Position numbers and translations under genes: made by a program
Source: Geminicoccaceae bacterium
Lineage (GTDB): Bacteria > Pseudomonadota > Alphaproteobacteria > Geminicoccales > Geminicoccaceae
DNA length: 64,000 nt
Direction of reading: 5' to 3'
Assembly (NCBI GenBank): GCA_028285265.1
Contig: JANQPX010000030.1
Coordinates: forward strand, 124,001-188,000
The notes under the pieces: generated by a model
The model's input: only the letters and a program-made list of their open reading frames with translations
What the model was told of the DNA's origin: nothing
Database searches by the model: none
In this document: positions 24,137 to 31,445 of the stretch, piece after piece
Layout: each line of letters begins with the position of its first letter
Numbering within the stretch: position 1 is the first letter of the stretch

Positions 24137-26773
24137 ATGGCGAAACGAAACGATCTTTCTGAGAAACAAGCGGTTAGCCGGCGGGGTCTGCTGCTCGCGC
24201 AGCGCAGCCCCTCGATCGACTATGGTGTCTACCAACCGGCGGTCGACGAGGTGCCGGTGCCGCCTGCGGATGCCGAGGTGCATCCCACAGCCTGCGAATA
24301 CTGCATCGTCGGCTGTGGCTACAAGGCCTACACCTGGCCGGTGGACAAGGAGGGCGGCCCGAAGGCGGATCAAAACGTGTTCGGAAAGGACTATCCGATC
24401 AAACCGGCGAGCGGCAATTGGGCCAGCCCGGAAATGCACAGCATCGTCCGCAAGGACGGCGAGCTGCACAACCTGCTGGTCATTCCCGATGGCGAGACCG
24501 CCGTCAATCGGAAGGGCAATCACTCCGTGCGCGGCGGCCGTTCCGCTCAAAAGCCCTACAGCCCAAACCGACCGACCTCGGACCGCCTGCAGGCACCAAT
24601 GGTGCGCGTGAACGACACGTTGCAGGCGATCTCTTGGGAGGACGCCACCTCGATCATTGCCGAGCTTTCACAATATGCGATCGAAAAGGAGGGCCCGAAC
24701 GCGTTTGGCATGCGCTACTACTCCTATCAGTTCTGGGAGAACACGTTTGCGCTGACCAAGCTGATCTACAAGAACATCGGGACAGCGGTCGGTGCCGAGC
24801 ATGACAAGCCGACGGCTTCCAACGACGCAACCGGTCTTGATGACTGCGGCGTCGACGGCTTCTCGACCTCCTACTCCGACTTCCAGCAGGCCGACGTGAT
24901 CTTCATGTCCGGCTTCGACCCTTACGAAAACCAGACGATCCTGTTTACTGAGTGGATTGCCCCTGGCGGTGCCAAGATCATCTTCGTCAACCCGCGAAAG
25001 AGCCCGACCGCGGTTTATGCGGAGCGGAACGGCGGCCTGCACCTGCAGGTGCAGCCGAACACCGACACGGTCCTGAACAACGCCATCCAGCGCTACATCA
25101 TCGAGCAAGGCTGGGAGGATCGTGAGTGGATCGATCGGATGACGGTCAGCCGCGACGACATCGAATCCGAAGACCCCAAGCACTGGCGCCGCCGGTCGTT
25201 CGGTCAGACCTTCGAAGAGCATAAGGCCTGGCTGCTTTCCGACGACACCTACACGCTTGAAAACGCTGAGCGCATCACCTGGGTGCCGAAGGAAAAGATC
25301 ATCAAGGCAGCCGAGATGCTCGCGCGGCCGCGTGGCAAGCTGCGGACCAAGGCGGCTTTCATGCTAGAGAAGGGCAATTATTGGTCCTTCAACTTCCCGG
25401 CCAGTGCGTCCCTTTCCTCACTCGGTCTGGTCTGCGGCGCTGGCAGCCGGCCCGGTCATAATATGAGCCGCGCTGGCGGTCATCAGCGCGGCGGCATGAA
25501 GGCGGCGGGTTATCCGCTGAAGAAATCCTGGGTGAAATCGAAGCACGGCCGCCAGGGCGAGAACGCCCTGATGCCGGTGAACTTCGATGAATATGCCATG
25601 TCCGGCAAGCTCAAGGTCGCCTGGATCCTCGGCACCACCTGGCTCGACTCGATGAACGCCGCCCAGGCCATCCGGCTGAAGCTGGGCGAGATGACCAGGA
25701 AGCATCCGATCTATCCGGAAAGCCTGGACAAGAATGCAATCGTCGAGGCGTTCAAGCGGCGCATGGACGACGGTGGCATGTTTCTGATCCAGCAGGACAT
25801 CTTCCCGAACTCGCTGACCCAGTTTGCCGACATCGTGCTGCCTGCTGCAACCTGGGGCGAGGTCGACTTCGCACGCGCCCAAGGCGAGCGCCGCCTCCGC
25901 ATCTACTCGCGCTTCAATGATGCGCCGGGTGACGCAAAGCCCGACTGGTGGATCATTGCCCAGGTCGCCAAGAAGATGGGTTACGAGGGCTTCGATTGGG
26001 AAGAGTCCAACGACGTCTTCGAAGAGGCGGCAATGAAGTCCGAGGGTGGTCACTATGACGCCTCCAACCTGGTACGCATTGCCCGGGAAAAGGGCATGAA
26101 GACTCACGAGCTTCTGCGTGAGATGAGCACCACGGGCATTCAGCTGCCCGCCCGTATCGTCAATGGCGAACTCAAGGGAACGCTTCGTCTGCACGACGAG
26201 ACCTTCCCCGCTGAAGAGGTCGACACCGCGCCCAAGATCGTAAAGCAATTCAAGACCGCGAGTGGCAAAGCGATCTTCATGAAGGGCGACTGGGACCTAG
26301 TGAAGGACACCTTCGAGCAGTTCCGTCCGCAAGGGGACGAGCTTTGGGTTTCGAATGGCCGGATCAACCACATCTGGCAGTCCATGTATGACGACGCGAG
26401 GAATCCCTTCGTCAAATCGCGCTATCCCTCGAACTTCCTAATGATCAATCCGGCGGACGCTGAACCGCGCGGCATCGAAAGTGGCGATCTGGTCACGGTC
26501 GAGAACGACAAGGTGCTGAACCAGCTCGGCGAGATGTCCCGTGGTGTTGTCTCCCTCGTCGCCTACGTCACCGACGAGGTGGGCGAGGGTGTTACCTACA
26601 CCTACGCCTTCTATCCCGGCCAATCCGCCGACCTTGTCGTGCCCGCCGTCACCGACCCGGTGACCGGCGTCTACAACTACAAGATCGGCAAGGGCGTGGT
26701 GAAGAAGTCAGGCGAGACGCCGCTCAAGTCGGTCGATGGCAGCATGTCCTTCATTCCACGGACAGTCGGTTGA
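24137..26773 (+). CDS. Aio-family molybdopterin oxidoreductase, catalytic subunit
   Basis: An 878-residue DMSO-reductase-superfamily enzyme, closest by eye to arsenite oxidase AioA (usually about 820-850 residues). The 3Fe-4S motif is Cys53-x2-Cys56-x3-Cys60 (CEYCIVGCGY), with a Ser (HSVRGG, Ser130) where AioA has Ser rather than a fourth Cys. SRAGGHQ (Arg445, His449) matches the Arg and His that help bind arsenite in AioA. In contrast, the region 223-261, where AioA has its His and Glu ligands, holds neither His nor Glu (Thr232 at the His position). The substrate is therefore open. It is exported with the Tat-signalled Rieske subunit. Confidence 0.9.
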   Translation: MAKRNDLSEKQAVSRRGLLLAQRSPSIDYGVYQPAVDEVPVPPADAEVHPTACEYCIVGCGYKAYTWPVDKEGGPKADQNVFGKDYPIKPASGNWASPEMHSIVRKDGELHNLLVIPDGETAVNRKGNHSVRGGRSAQKPYSPNRPTSDRLQAPMVRVNDTLQAISWEDATSIIAELSQYAIEKEGPNAFGMRYYSYQFWENTFALTKLIYKNIGTAVGAEHDKPTASNDATGLDDCGVDGFSTSYSDFQQADVIFMSGFDPYENQTILFTEWIAPGGAKIIFVNPRKSPTAVYAERNGGLHLQVQPNTDTVLNNAIQRYIIEQGWEDREWIDRMTVSRDDIESEDPKHWRRRSFGQTFEEHKAWLLSDDTYTLENAERITWVPKEKIIKAAEMLARPRGKLRTKAAFMLEKGNYWSFNFPASASLSSLGLVCGAGSRPGHNMSRAGGHQRGGMKAAGYPLKKSWVKSKHGRQGENALMPVNFDEYAMSGKLKVAWILGTTWLDSMNAAQAIRLKLGEMTRKHPIYPESLDKNAIVEAFKRRMDDGGMFLIQQDIFPNSLTQFADIVLPAATWGEVDFARAQGERRLRIYSRFNDAPGDAKPDWWIIAQVAKKMGYEGFDWEESNDVFEEAAMKSEGGHYDASNLVRIAREKGMKTHELLREMSTTGIQLPARIVNGELKGTLRLHDETFPAEEVDTAPKIVKQFKTASGKAIFMKGDWDLVKDTFEQFRPQGDELWVSNGRINHIWQSMYDDARNPFVKSRYPSNFLMINPADAEPRGIESGDLVTVENDKVLNQLGEMSRGVVSLVAYVTDEVGEGVTYTYAFYPGQSADLVVPAVTDPVTGVYNYKIGKGVVKKSGETPLKSVDGSMSFIPRTVG

Positions 26774-26790
26774 GAACAGGGAGCGACCTG

Positions 26791-27549
26791 ATGAAGACTT
26801 TCATGACGACAACGGCGCTCTCGGTAGCCGGCGCGGCCGTCCTGGCCATGGGAATCTCTGAACAGAGCCTCGCCCAATCCGCGGTACAGGAGGCGACCGA
26901 CGAACTCCTGGCACTCGGCGAGAAGACCTATATGCGCGAATGCGTGGCATGCCACGGTGCCGAGGGCGATGGCGAGGGGCCGGGCAAATACATCCTGAGT
27001 GAGAAGCCGAGGAACTTCCAGCTCGCCACCTATAAGTTCCGTTCGACGCCGAGCGGCGACGTGCCGTTGCCTGAGGATCTGTTCAAGACCATCACCAACG
27101 GGCTTCAAGGAAACGGTGCCGCGATGCCGGCTTTCGCCTCTCTTTCCGAGGACGAGCGCTGGGGGCTGGTGCATTACATCATCCAGCTTGGCGGCATCGA
27201 GGACGAAGAGCCGGAGGCGATCGAAGTGCCGGCGGAGCCTGAAATCACTGAAGCCAGGCTGGCGAACGGGGCGGACGTCTATAACCGTCTCAAATGCGCC
27301 ACCTGCCACGGCGATGACGGCTGGGGTGACGGTCCGTCCTCTTTGACGCTCAAGAATGATGCCAAGGAGCAGGTTTATCCGACCAATATCGCGATCGGCA
27401 TCTTCAAGGGCGGCACCAGTGGCGTGGAGCTCTATAAACGGATCGCCACCGGTCTCGACGGTTCGCCCATGCCATCTTACGCCGACGAAGCGTCGCCGGA
27501 CGAGATCTGGGACGTCGTCCATTACACGCTGAGCCTGGTCGAAAAGTAG
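26791..27549 (+). CDS. Dihaem cytochrome c
   Basis: A 252-residue periplasmic electron carrier with a signal peptide (about residues 1-29) and two c-type domains: CVACH (51-55) with a later MPAF methionine, and CATCH (169-173) with PMPSY. AGGGAG lies before the ATG, 17 bases after the molybdoenzyme stop. It is the obvious acceptor for electrons from the Rieske subunit. The two domains closely resemble the last two domains of the CcoO fusion at 31446-33185 (shared PRNF, YKFRST, SGSPMPSY-like stretches). Confidence 0.93.
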   Translation: MKTFMTTTALSVAGAAVLAMGISEQSLAQSAVQEATDELLALGEKTYMRECVACHGAEGDGEGPGKYILSEKPRNFQLATYKFRSTPSGDVPLPEDLFKTITNGLQGNGAAMPAFASLSEDERWGLVHYIIQLGGIEDEEPEAIEVPAEPEITEARLANGADVYNRLKCATCHGDDGWGDGPSSLTLKNDAKEQVYPTNIAIGIFKGGTSGVELYKRIATGLDGSPMPSYADEASPDEIWDVVHYTLSLVEK

Positions 27550-27618
27550 AGCGGGGCAATCCGATCTGATCAGGTGTCGAGGATACGCGTCCAAAATGAG
27601 CAAAAAGGAAAACGCGGA

Positions 27619-28356
27619 ATGAAGGCGAGCACATTCACGATGGCCTTGGTCGCGAGCACGGCCCTGGCCGCGACTGCGGCCGAGGCCAAATACAAAGAGA
27701 CCGAGGTCACCGACGGCGGCAGCGTTCAGGGTGCTGTTATGTTCGACGGGGCCGCTCCCGACCTGCCTCTCGCGGAGATCGCCAAGGACAACGAGGTCTG
27801 TGGCGACGGTAGTGTCATTCCCAATCCAGTAACGATCGGCGCAGGCGGCGAGCTTGAAGGTGTGGTGGTCTATCTGGAGGAGGTCAACGAGGGCAAAGCC
27901 TGGCCGGAGCAGGAGTACGTTCTGGACCAGCAGGAATGTGCTTTTGAGCCCTATCTACAGGTGGTGCCGAAAGGCGTCGAAATGACGATAAAGAACAGTG
28001 ATCCCGTCTTGCACAATGTGCATCCCTTCGAGATCGTCGGCGACAAGCGGCGCACACTTTTTAACTTGGCCCAGCCACAGCAGGATCAGGTCAACACCAA
28101 GAAGATCAAAACGCGCAGAGGTAAGGCGGTCGAGCTTGCCTGTGACGCCCACGCTTGGATGGCCGGCTGGCTCTATGTTCTGGAGCACCCATACTACGCC
28201 GTGGTCGGCGCCGATGGCACGTTCGAGATCGGCGACATCCCGCCCGGTGACTATAATCTGGTTGCCTGGCATCCAGTTCTCGGCACCCAGGAACAGGATA
28301 TCCAGATTGCCGCCGGCGGTGCTGCGGACGCGTCGTTCCAATTCATCGGCAACTGA
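27619..28356 (+). CDS. Cupredoxin-like secreted protein
   Basis: A 245-residue protein with a signal peptide. The C-terminal half has HNVHPFE (132-138) and CDAHAWM (Cys175, His178, Met181), which together fit a type-1 copper site His...Cys-x2-His-x2-Met. It resembles plastocyanin-like proteins annotated as methylamine-utilisation or carboxypeptidase-regulatory-like; the final part (IPPGDYNLVAWHPVLG) matches that fold. AAGGAA precedes the ATG. It may be a second electron carrier of the cluster; copper binding is inferred. Confidence 0.75.
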   Translation: MKASTFTMALVASTALAATAAEAKYKETEVTDGGSVQGAVMFDGAAPDLPLAEIAKDNEVCGDGSVIPNPVTIGAGGELEGVVVYLEEVNEGKAWPEQEYVLDQQECAFEPYLQVVPKGVEMTIKNSDPVLHNVHPFEIVGDKRRTLFNLAQPQQDQVNTKKIKTRRGKAVELACDAHAWMAGWLYVLEHPYYAVVGADGTFEIGDIPPGDYNLVAWHPVLGTQEQDIQIAAGGAADASFQFIGN

Positions 28357-28398
28357 CCCGTAAGGCTTTGTAGAGTACCGCAACTTTGTGTTGAGGGA

Positions 28399-28461
28399 GC
28401 AGTGGGTCGAAGACGGTCCAGGCCCAAGTTTGACCCGCTGCTTTCCATCCCACGTTTTTTT
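28399..28461 (+). terminator. Hairpin with T-run between the carrier genes and the oxidase genes
   Basis: GCAGTGGGTC (28399-28408) pairs with GACCCGCTGC (28432-28441) with one G-U pair; seven T bases follow at 28455-28461. The 13-base distance to the T-run is long for a classic terminator. It could act as a partial terminator, giving more transcript of the molybdoenzyme genes than of the oxidase genes. Confidence 0.4.
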
Positions 28462-28501
28462 GAAATTCGGGCACCAATTACCATGAGGGGCGGCCAGTCG
28501 C

Positions 28502-29443
28502 ATGAATGCGATCACTCACATCCTACTGACGAAAGCCGCGAGGATAGGCGCGGTCGCTACAGTCGCTTTCGGCTTTCCGTCAGGTGCGGCCTTGGCCTCC
28601 GACGATGTCGAAACAGTGCTCAAATCCTATCTGCGCGCCCTTTACAGCCGTGACGCACAAACAGCTTACGAACGCCTCTCGTCGATGGATCATTCCATCA
28701 AGACATTTGATGAGTATGCGCAGGAGGTCGGCGCGTTTGACGGCCCTGCGCTGGTCGTCGCCAAAGCACTCGCCGAGCAGATCGACTTCGGTGCCTTTGA
28801 GATCGAAGAGGCGGACGATCACGTCGACGTTACCTTCGACGTCACCCTTCCCAATGCCAACGATCCCGCCATCAAGGAGATGATGCGCAGCTTTGACGCC
28901 AAACGGCTGAGCGAACTGACGCCGTCAGAGATCGAGACGCTGATGGCCGACATCGAGACGATGCGTTTGACCGGTGGGCTTCCCGTGCTCGAATCCGAGG
29001 GCGAGCGCTGGTCGCTGGTGCGCGAAGGCGATCAGTGGCGCGTTTTCGAGAACTGGGCAGAGGCGGTCGAGGTCCGTTTCGATGCCGCGACCTTCCACGA
29101 TTTGCCATGGGAATTCGAGCCCGTGCGCACGCGCGTGATGGCGAAGCATGGTGAAACCATCCAGATGGCCTATCGCGCCAGGAATGTCGGCGACGAAGAG
29201 ATCACGGCGAAGGCACGGCACATCATTGGACCGGACGACGATGCCGATTTTCTCGACATCATTTCCTGCTTCTGTTTCCTCGAAGAGACCCTGGCGCCGG
29301 GCGAAGCGACCGAGTTGAGTCTGGTCTTCAGGGTGGACTACGAGGCGCCCGACGACGCCACGGCCTTCACTGTCAAGTACGAATTCTATCCGGCCGAGCG
29401 CTTTCCCGAGGTCGAGCAAGCCCATGCGCGGGGCCAGCGCTGA
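28502..29443 (+). CDS. Secreted protein: NTF2-like region fused to a Cox11/CtaG domain
   Basis: A 313-residue protein. Residues 1-33 are a signal peptide, and about 34-185 form a region with the feel of an NTF2-like or SnoaL-like fold (LKSYLRALYSRDAQTAYERL, then GDQWRVFENW). Residues about 200-305 match Cox11: LPWEFEPVRT, GETIQMAYRARN, and the copper-binding CFCF (256-259) followed by LAPGEATEL. Normal Cox11 is anchored by a membrane helix and delivers copper to the CuB site; here the helix is replaced by this other domain. AGGGG lies before the ATG. It overlaps the next gene by one base. Confidence 0.8.
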   Translation: MNAITHILLTKAARIGAVATVAFGFPSGAALASDDVETVLKSYLRALYSRDAQTAYERLSSMDHSIKTFDEYAQEVGAFDGPALVVAKALAEQIDFGAFEIEEADDHVDVTFDVTLPNANDPAIKEMMRSFDAKRLSELTPSEIETLMADIETMRLTGGLPVLESEGERWSLVREGDQWRVFENWAEAVEVRFDAATFHDLPWEFEPVRTRVMAKHGETIQMAYRARNVGDEEITAKARHIIGPDDDADFLDIISCFCFLEETLAPGEATELSLVFRVDYEAPDDATAFTVKYEFYPAERFPEVEQAHARGQR

Positions 29444-29964
29444 TGCCTGCCTTCGGCCCGAAAGCGCGGCTTTTCGCGGCGATCGTTTTCTTGGCGCTGT
29501 CGACTGCCGCTTGGGCGAGCGGGCCGATGGGCGACCTTGAGGTGCGCGTCACCGACCACAAGCCTGGCATCGATCAGTTTAGCGCGCTCGATGTCACGCT
29601 TAAGGCAGTCGCTTTGCATGAAAAAGGGCAAGGGCGTCGCGAAGGCTGGCGGGACATCGCTGGGCCGTCACCGGCGATCGACATCGTCCCGCTCAAGGAC
29701 GGCGTCTACGAATCGTTGGGCTCCGTCCGTGTGCCGACCGGCGCCTATGACGCCGTCGCCGTCCGTTTCGACAAGGTCGACGGTGAGCTGAAGTCCGACT
29801 ACGAGCCGACCATCTGGCTCGAGGATGCGATCGTTCGCATCGACCTTGCCATCACCGAGCAGGAGAACTTGCCGCTGGTCGTCGATCTCTATGCCGAAGA
29901 CCAGACCGAGCATGATCCGCCACGCTATGTCGTCAAGGTTAAGGAGGTGCGTCTCGGTGAGTAA
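29443..29964 (+). CDS. Secreted DUF4382-like protein
   Basis: A 173-residue protein with a signal peptide ending near AAWASG. The body is beta-rich (GDLEVRVTDHKPGIDQFSALDVTLKAVALHEKG) and resembles DUF4382, a periplasmic family of unknown role. No cysteine pair or haem motif is present. It overlaps the Cox11-domain gene (TGATG) and precedes ccoN by 35 bases. A role in assembling or stabilising the oxidase is suggested by position only. Confidence 0.6.
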   Translation: MPAFGPKARLFAAIVFLALSTAAWASGPMGDLEVRVTDHKPGIDQFSALDVTLKAVALHEKGQGRREGWRDIAGPSPAIDIVPLKDGVYESLGSVRVPTGAYDAVAVRFDKVDGELKSDYEPTIWLEDAIVRIDLAITEQENLPLVVDLYAEDQTEHDPPRYVVKVKEVRLGE

Positions 29965-29999
29965 TGCCGCCGCGCGCCCGTCAGGGGAAAGAAGAGTGC

Positions 30000-31433
30000 A
30001 TGTCTAACGCAGCCGCAATGCCGACGATGAACTCACAGGAACTGGATGATCTCGTCGACAGACCGCTTGTCCGAAAGTGGCTGCTGACCGGCATGTTCTG
30101 GCTCATGTTCGGGCCGACCGTCGGCGCCGTCATCTCCACCTTCTTCAACTACCCCGACTATATGGGCACGGCGCTGGAGCTGCAGTTCGGTCGCCTTCGC
30201 CCGCTGCATGTGAACGGCGTGATCTTCGGCGCCTTCTCCACGCTGTTCATCGGCCTTTGCTACTACGTCGTGCCGCGCCTCTGCGGCGTGCGCGTCGTCT
30301 GGGAGGATTGGGCCCACCGTCTTTGCTGGATCTGGAACCTGACGCTCGCCGCCGGCATGGTGTCGCTCGCTTTCGGCTACAACCAAGGTCTCGAAGCAGG
30401 CGAGTTTCCGTTCTTCGTCGATCTCGTCATCTTTGTCGCGATCACCTTTCTTTGCGCGCAATTCCTGGTAACTACGGCGAACCGCAAGGAGCCGCAGCTC
30501 TACGTTTCCATGTGGTATCTACTCGCCGGCTTTGTCTGGACCGTGATGACGATGATTCTGGGCTCGTTCATCCTGCCCTACTTCATCTCCGGCATCTCGA
30601 GCGCCGCCTTCCACGGCCTCTATATCCACTACATCGTCGGTCTCTGGATCACGCCCGCTGGCTACGTCCTCATCTACTACTTCCTGCCGGCAGCCGTGCA
30701 GAACCCGATCTACAGCCACAAGCTCTCCCTGGTCGGCTTCTGGTCGCTTGCCCTCTTCTACCCCTTCGTCGGCATTCACCACTATCTCTACTCGCCGATC
30801 GCGGATTGGGCGGAGACGCTGGCGATCATCACCTCCATGCTGCTGATCATCCCTGTCTGGACCGTGCTCCAGAATTTTTTCGGGACGATGATCGGCCGCT
30901 GGCGCGACTTCGGCAAGAACCTGCCGGCCAAGTTCTTCATCATGGGCTCGATCATGTATCTGATCGGCTGCTTCCAGGGCTCGACCGAGGCGCTGCGCTC
31001 GATCCAGGAGCCGACCCACTTCACTGACTTCGTGATCTCGCACTCCCACCTCACGATCTTCGGCACCTTCGTGGTCTGGGCGGTGGGTGGCCTGGTTTAT
31101 GTCTGGCCGAAAATCCACGGCCGCGAACTCTGGTCGTTCAAGGCGGGCAACTGGTCGTTCTGGCTGATTACGTTAGGCATCAGCACCATGGGCATCGTGC
31201 TGACCGCGCAAGGCCTGCAGCAGGGTTACATGTGGATGGCTGGCGTCGAGTGGATGGACTCGCTTGTACCGCTCAAGGCGTTCTGGTTCACCCGCACCGT
31301 CGCGGGAATCATCATGGATCTCGGCATGACGCTGCTGGTCTACAACCTGATCCGCACCGCGATGCCTGAAGAGTCGGTCTCACCTGAGACCACCGGGACC
31401 GCGTCGCCTGTGCCATCTCCCGCGACTGCCTAG
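30000..31433 (+). CDS. ccoN: cbb3-type cytochrome c oxidase subunit I (CcoN)
   Basis: Catalytic haem b / haem b3-CuB subunit of a cbb3-type oxidase, reducing O2 to water. The 477-residue protein starts at an ATG preceded by GGGGAAAGAAG. It has about 12 membrane helices. Ligands are visible: His70, His210 (YIHYIVGLW), His260-His261 (GIHHY), His348 and His350 (SHSH). The catalytic Tyr of the cbb3 class lies six residues before the HH pair (Tyr254). The gene lies inside the Aio-like block, 35 bases after the DUF4382-like gene. Confidence 0.94.
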   Translation: MSNAAAMPTMNSQELDDLVDRPLVRKWLLTGMFWLMFGPTVGAVISTFFNYPDYMGTALELQFGRLRPLHVNGVIFGAFSTLFIGLCYYVVPRLCGVRVVWEDWAHRLCWIWNLTLAAGMVSLAFGYNQGLEAGEFPFFVDLVIFVAITFLCAQFLVTTANRKEPQLYVSMWYLLAGFVWTVMTMILGSFILPYFISGISSAAFHGLYIHYIVGLWITPAGYVLIYYFLPAAVQNPIYSHKLSLVGFWSLALFYPFVGIHHYLYSPIADWAETLAIITSMLLIIPVWTVLQNFFGTMIGRWRDFGKNLPAKFFIMGSIMYLIGCFQGSTEALRSIQEPTHFTDFVISHSHLTIFGTFVVWAVGGLVYVWPKIHGRELWSFKAGNWSFWLITLGISTMGIVLTAQGLQQGYMWMAGVEWMDSLVPLKAFWFTRTVAGIIMDLGMTLLVYNLIRTAMPEESVSPETTGTASPVPSPATA

Positions 31434-31445
31434 CGAGTAGAAACA

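Noticed and set aside
24137-26773. Naming the Mo subunit plainly as arsenite oxidase (aioA)
   Set aside because: The family match is clear, but two of the arsenite ligand positions seem changed. I keep the family name and leave the substrate open.
23535-29443. Reading the block as an iodate reductase (idrABP1P2)
   Set aside because: Iodate reductase clusters carry two dihaem peroxidase-like genes after idrA and idrB. Here the next genes are an ordinary dihaem cytochrome c and a cupredoxin-like protein.
30077-31027. Plus-strand frame of 316 codons inside ccoN
   Set aside because: Arg- and Leu-rich shadow of ccoN in another frame; the ccoN frame has all oxidase ligands.
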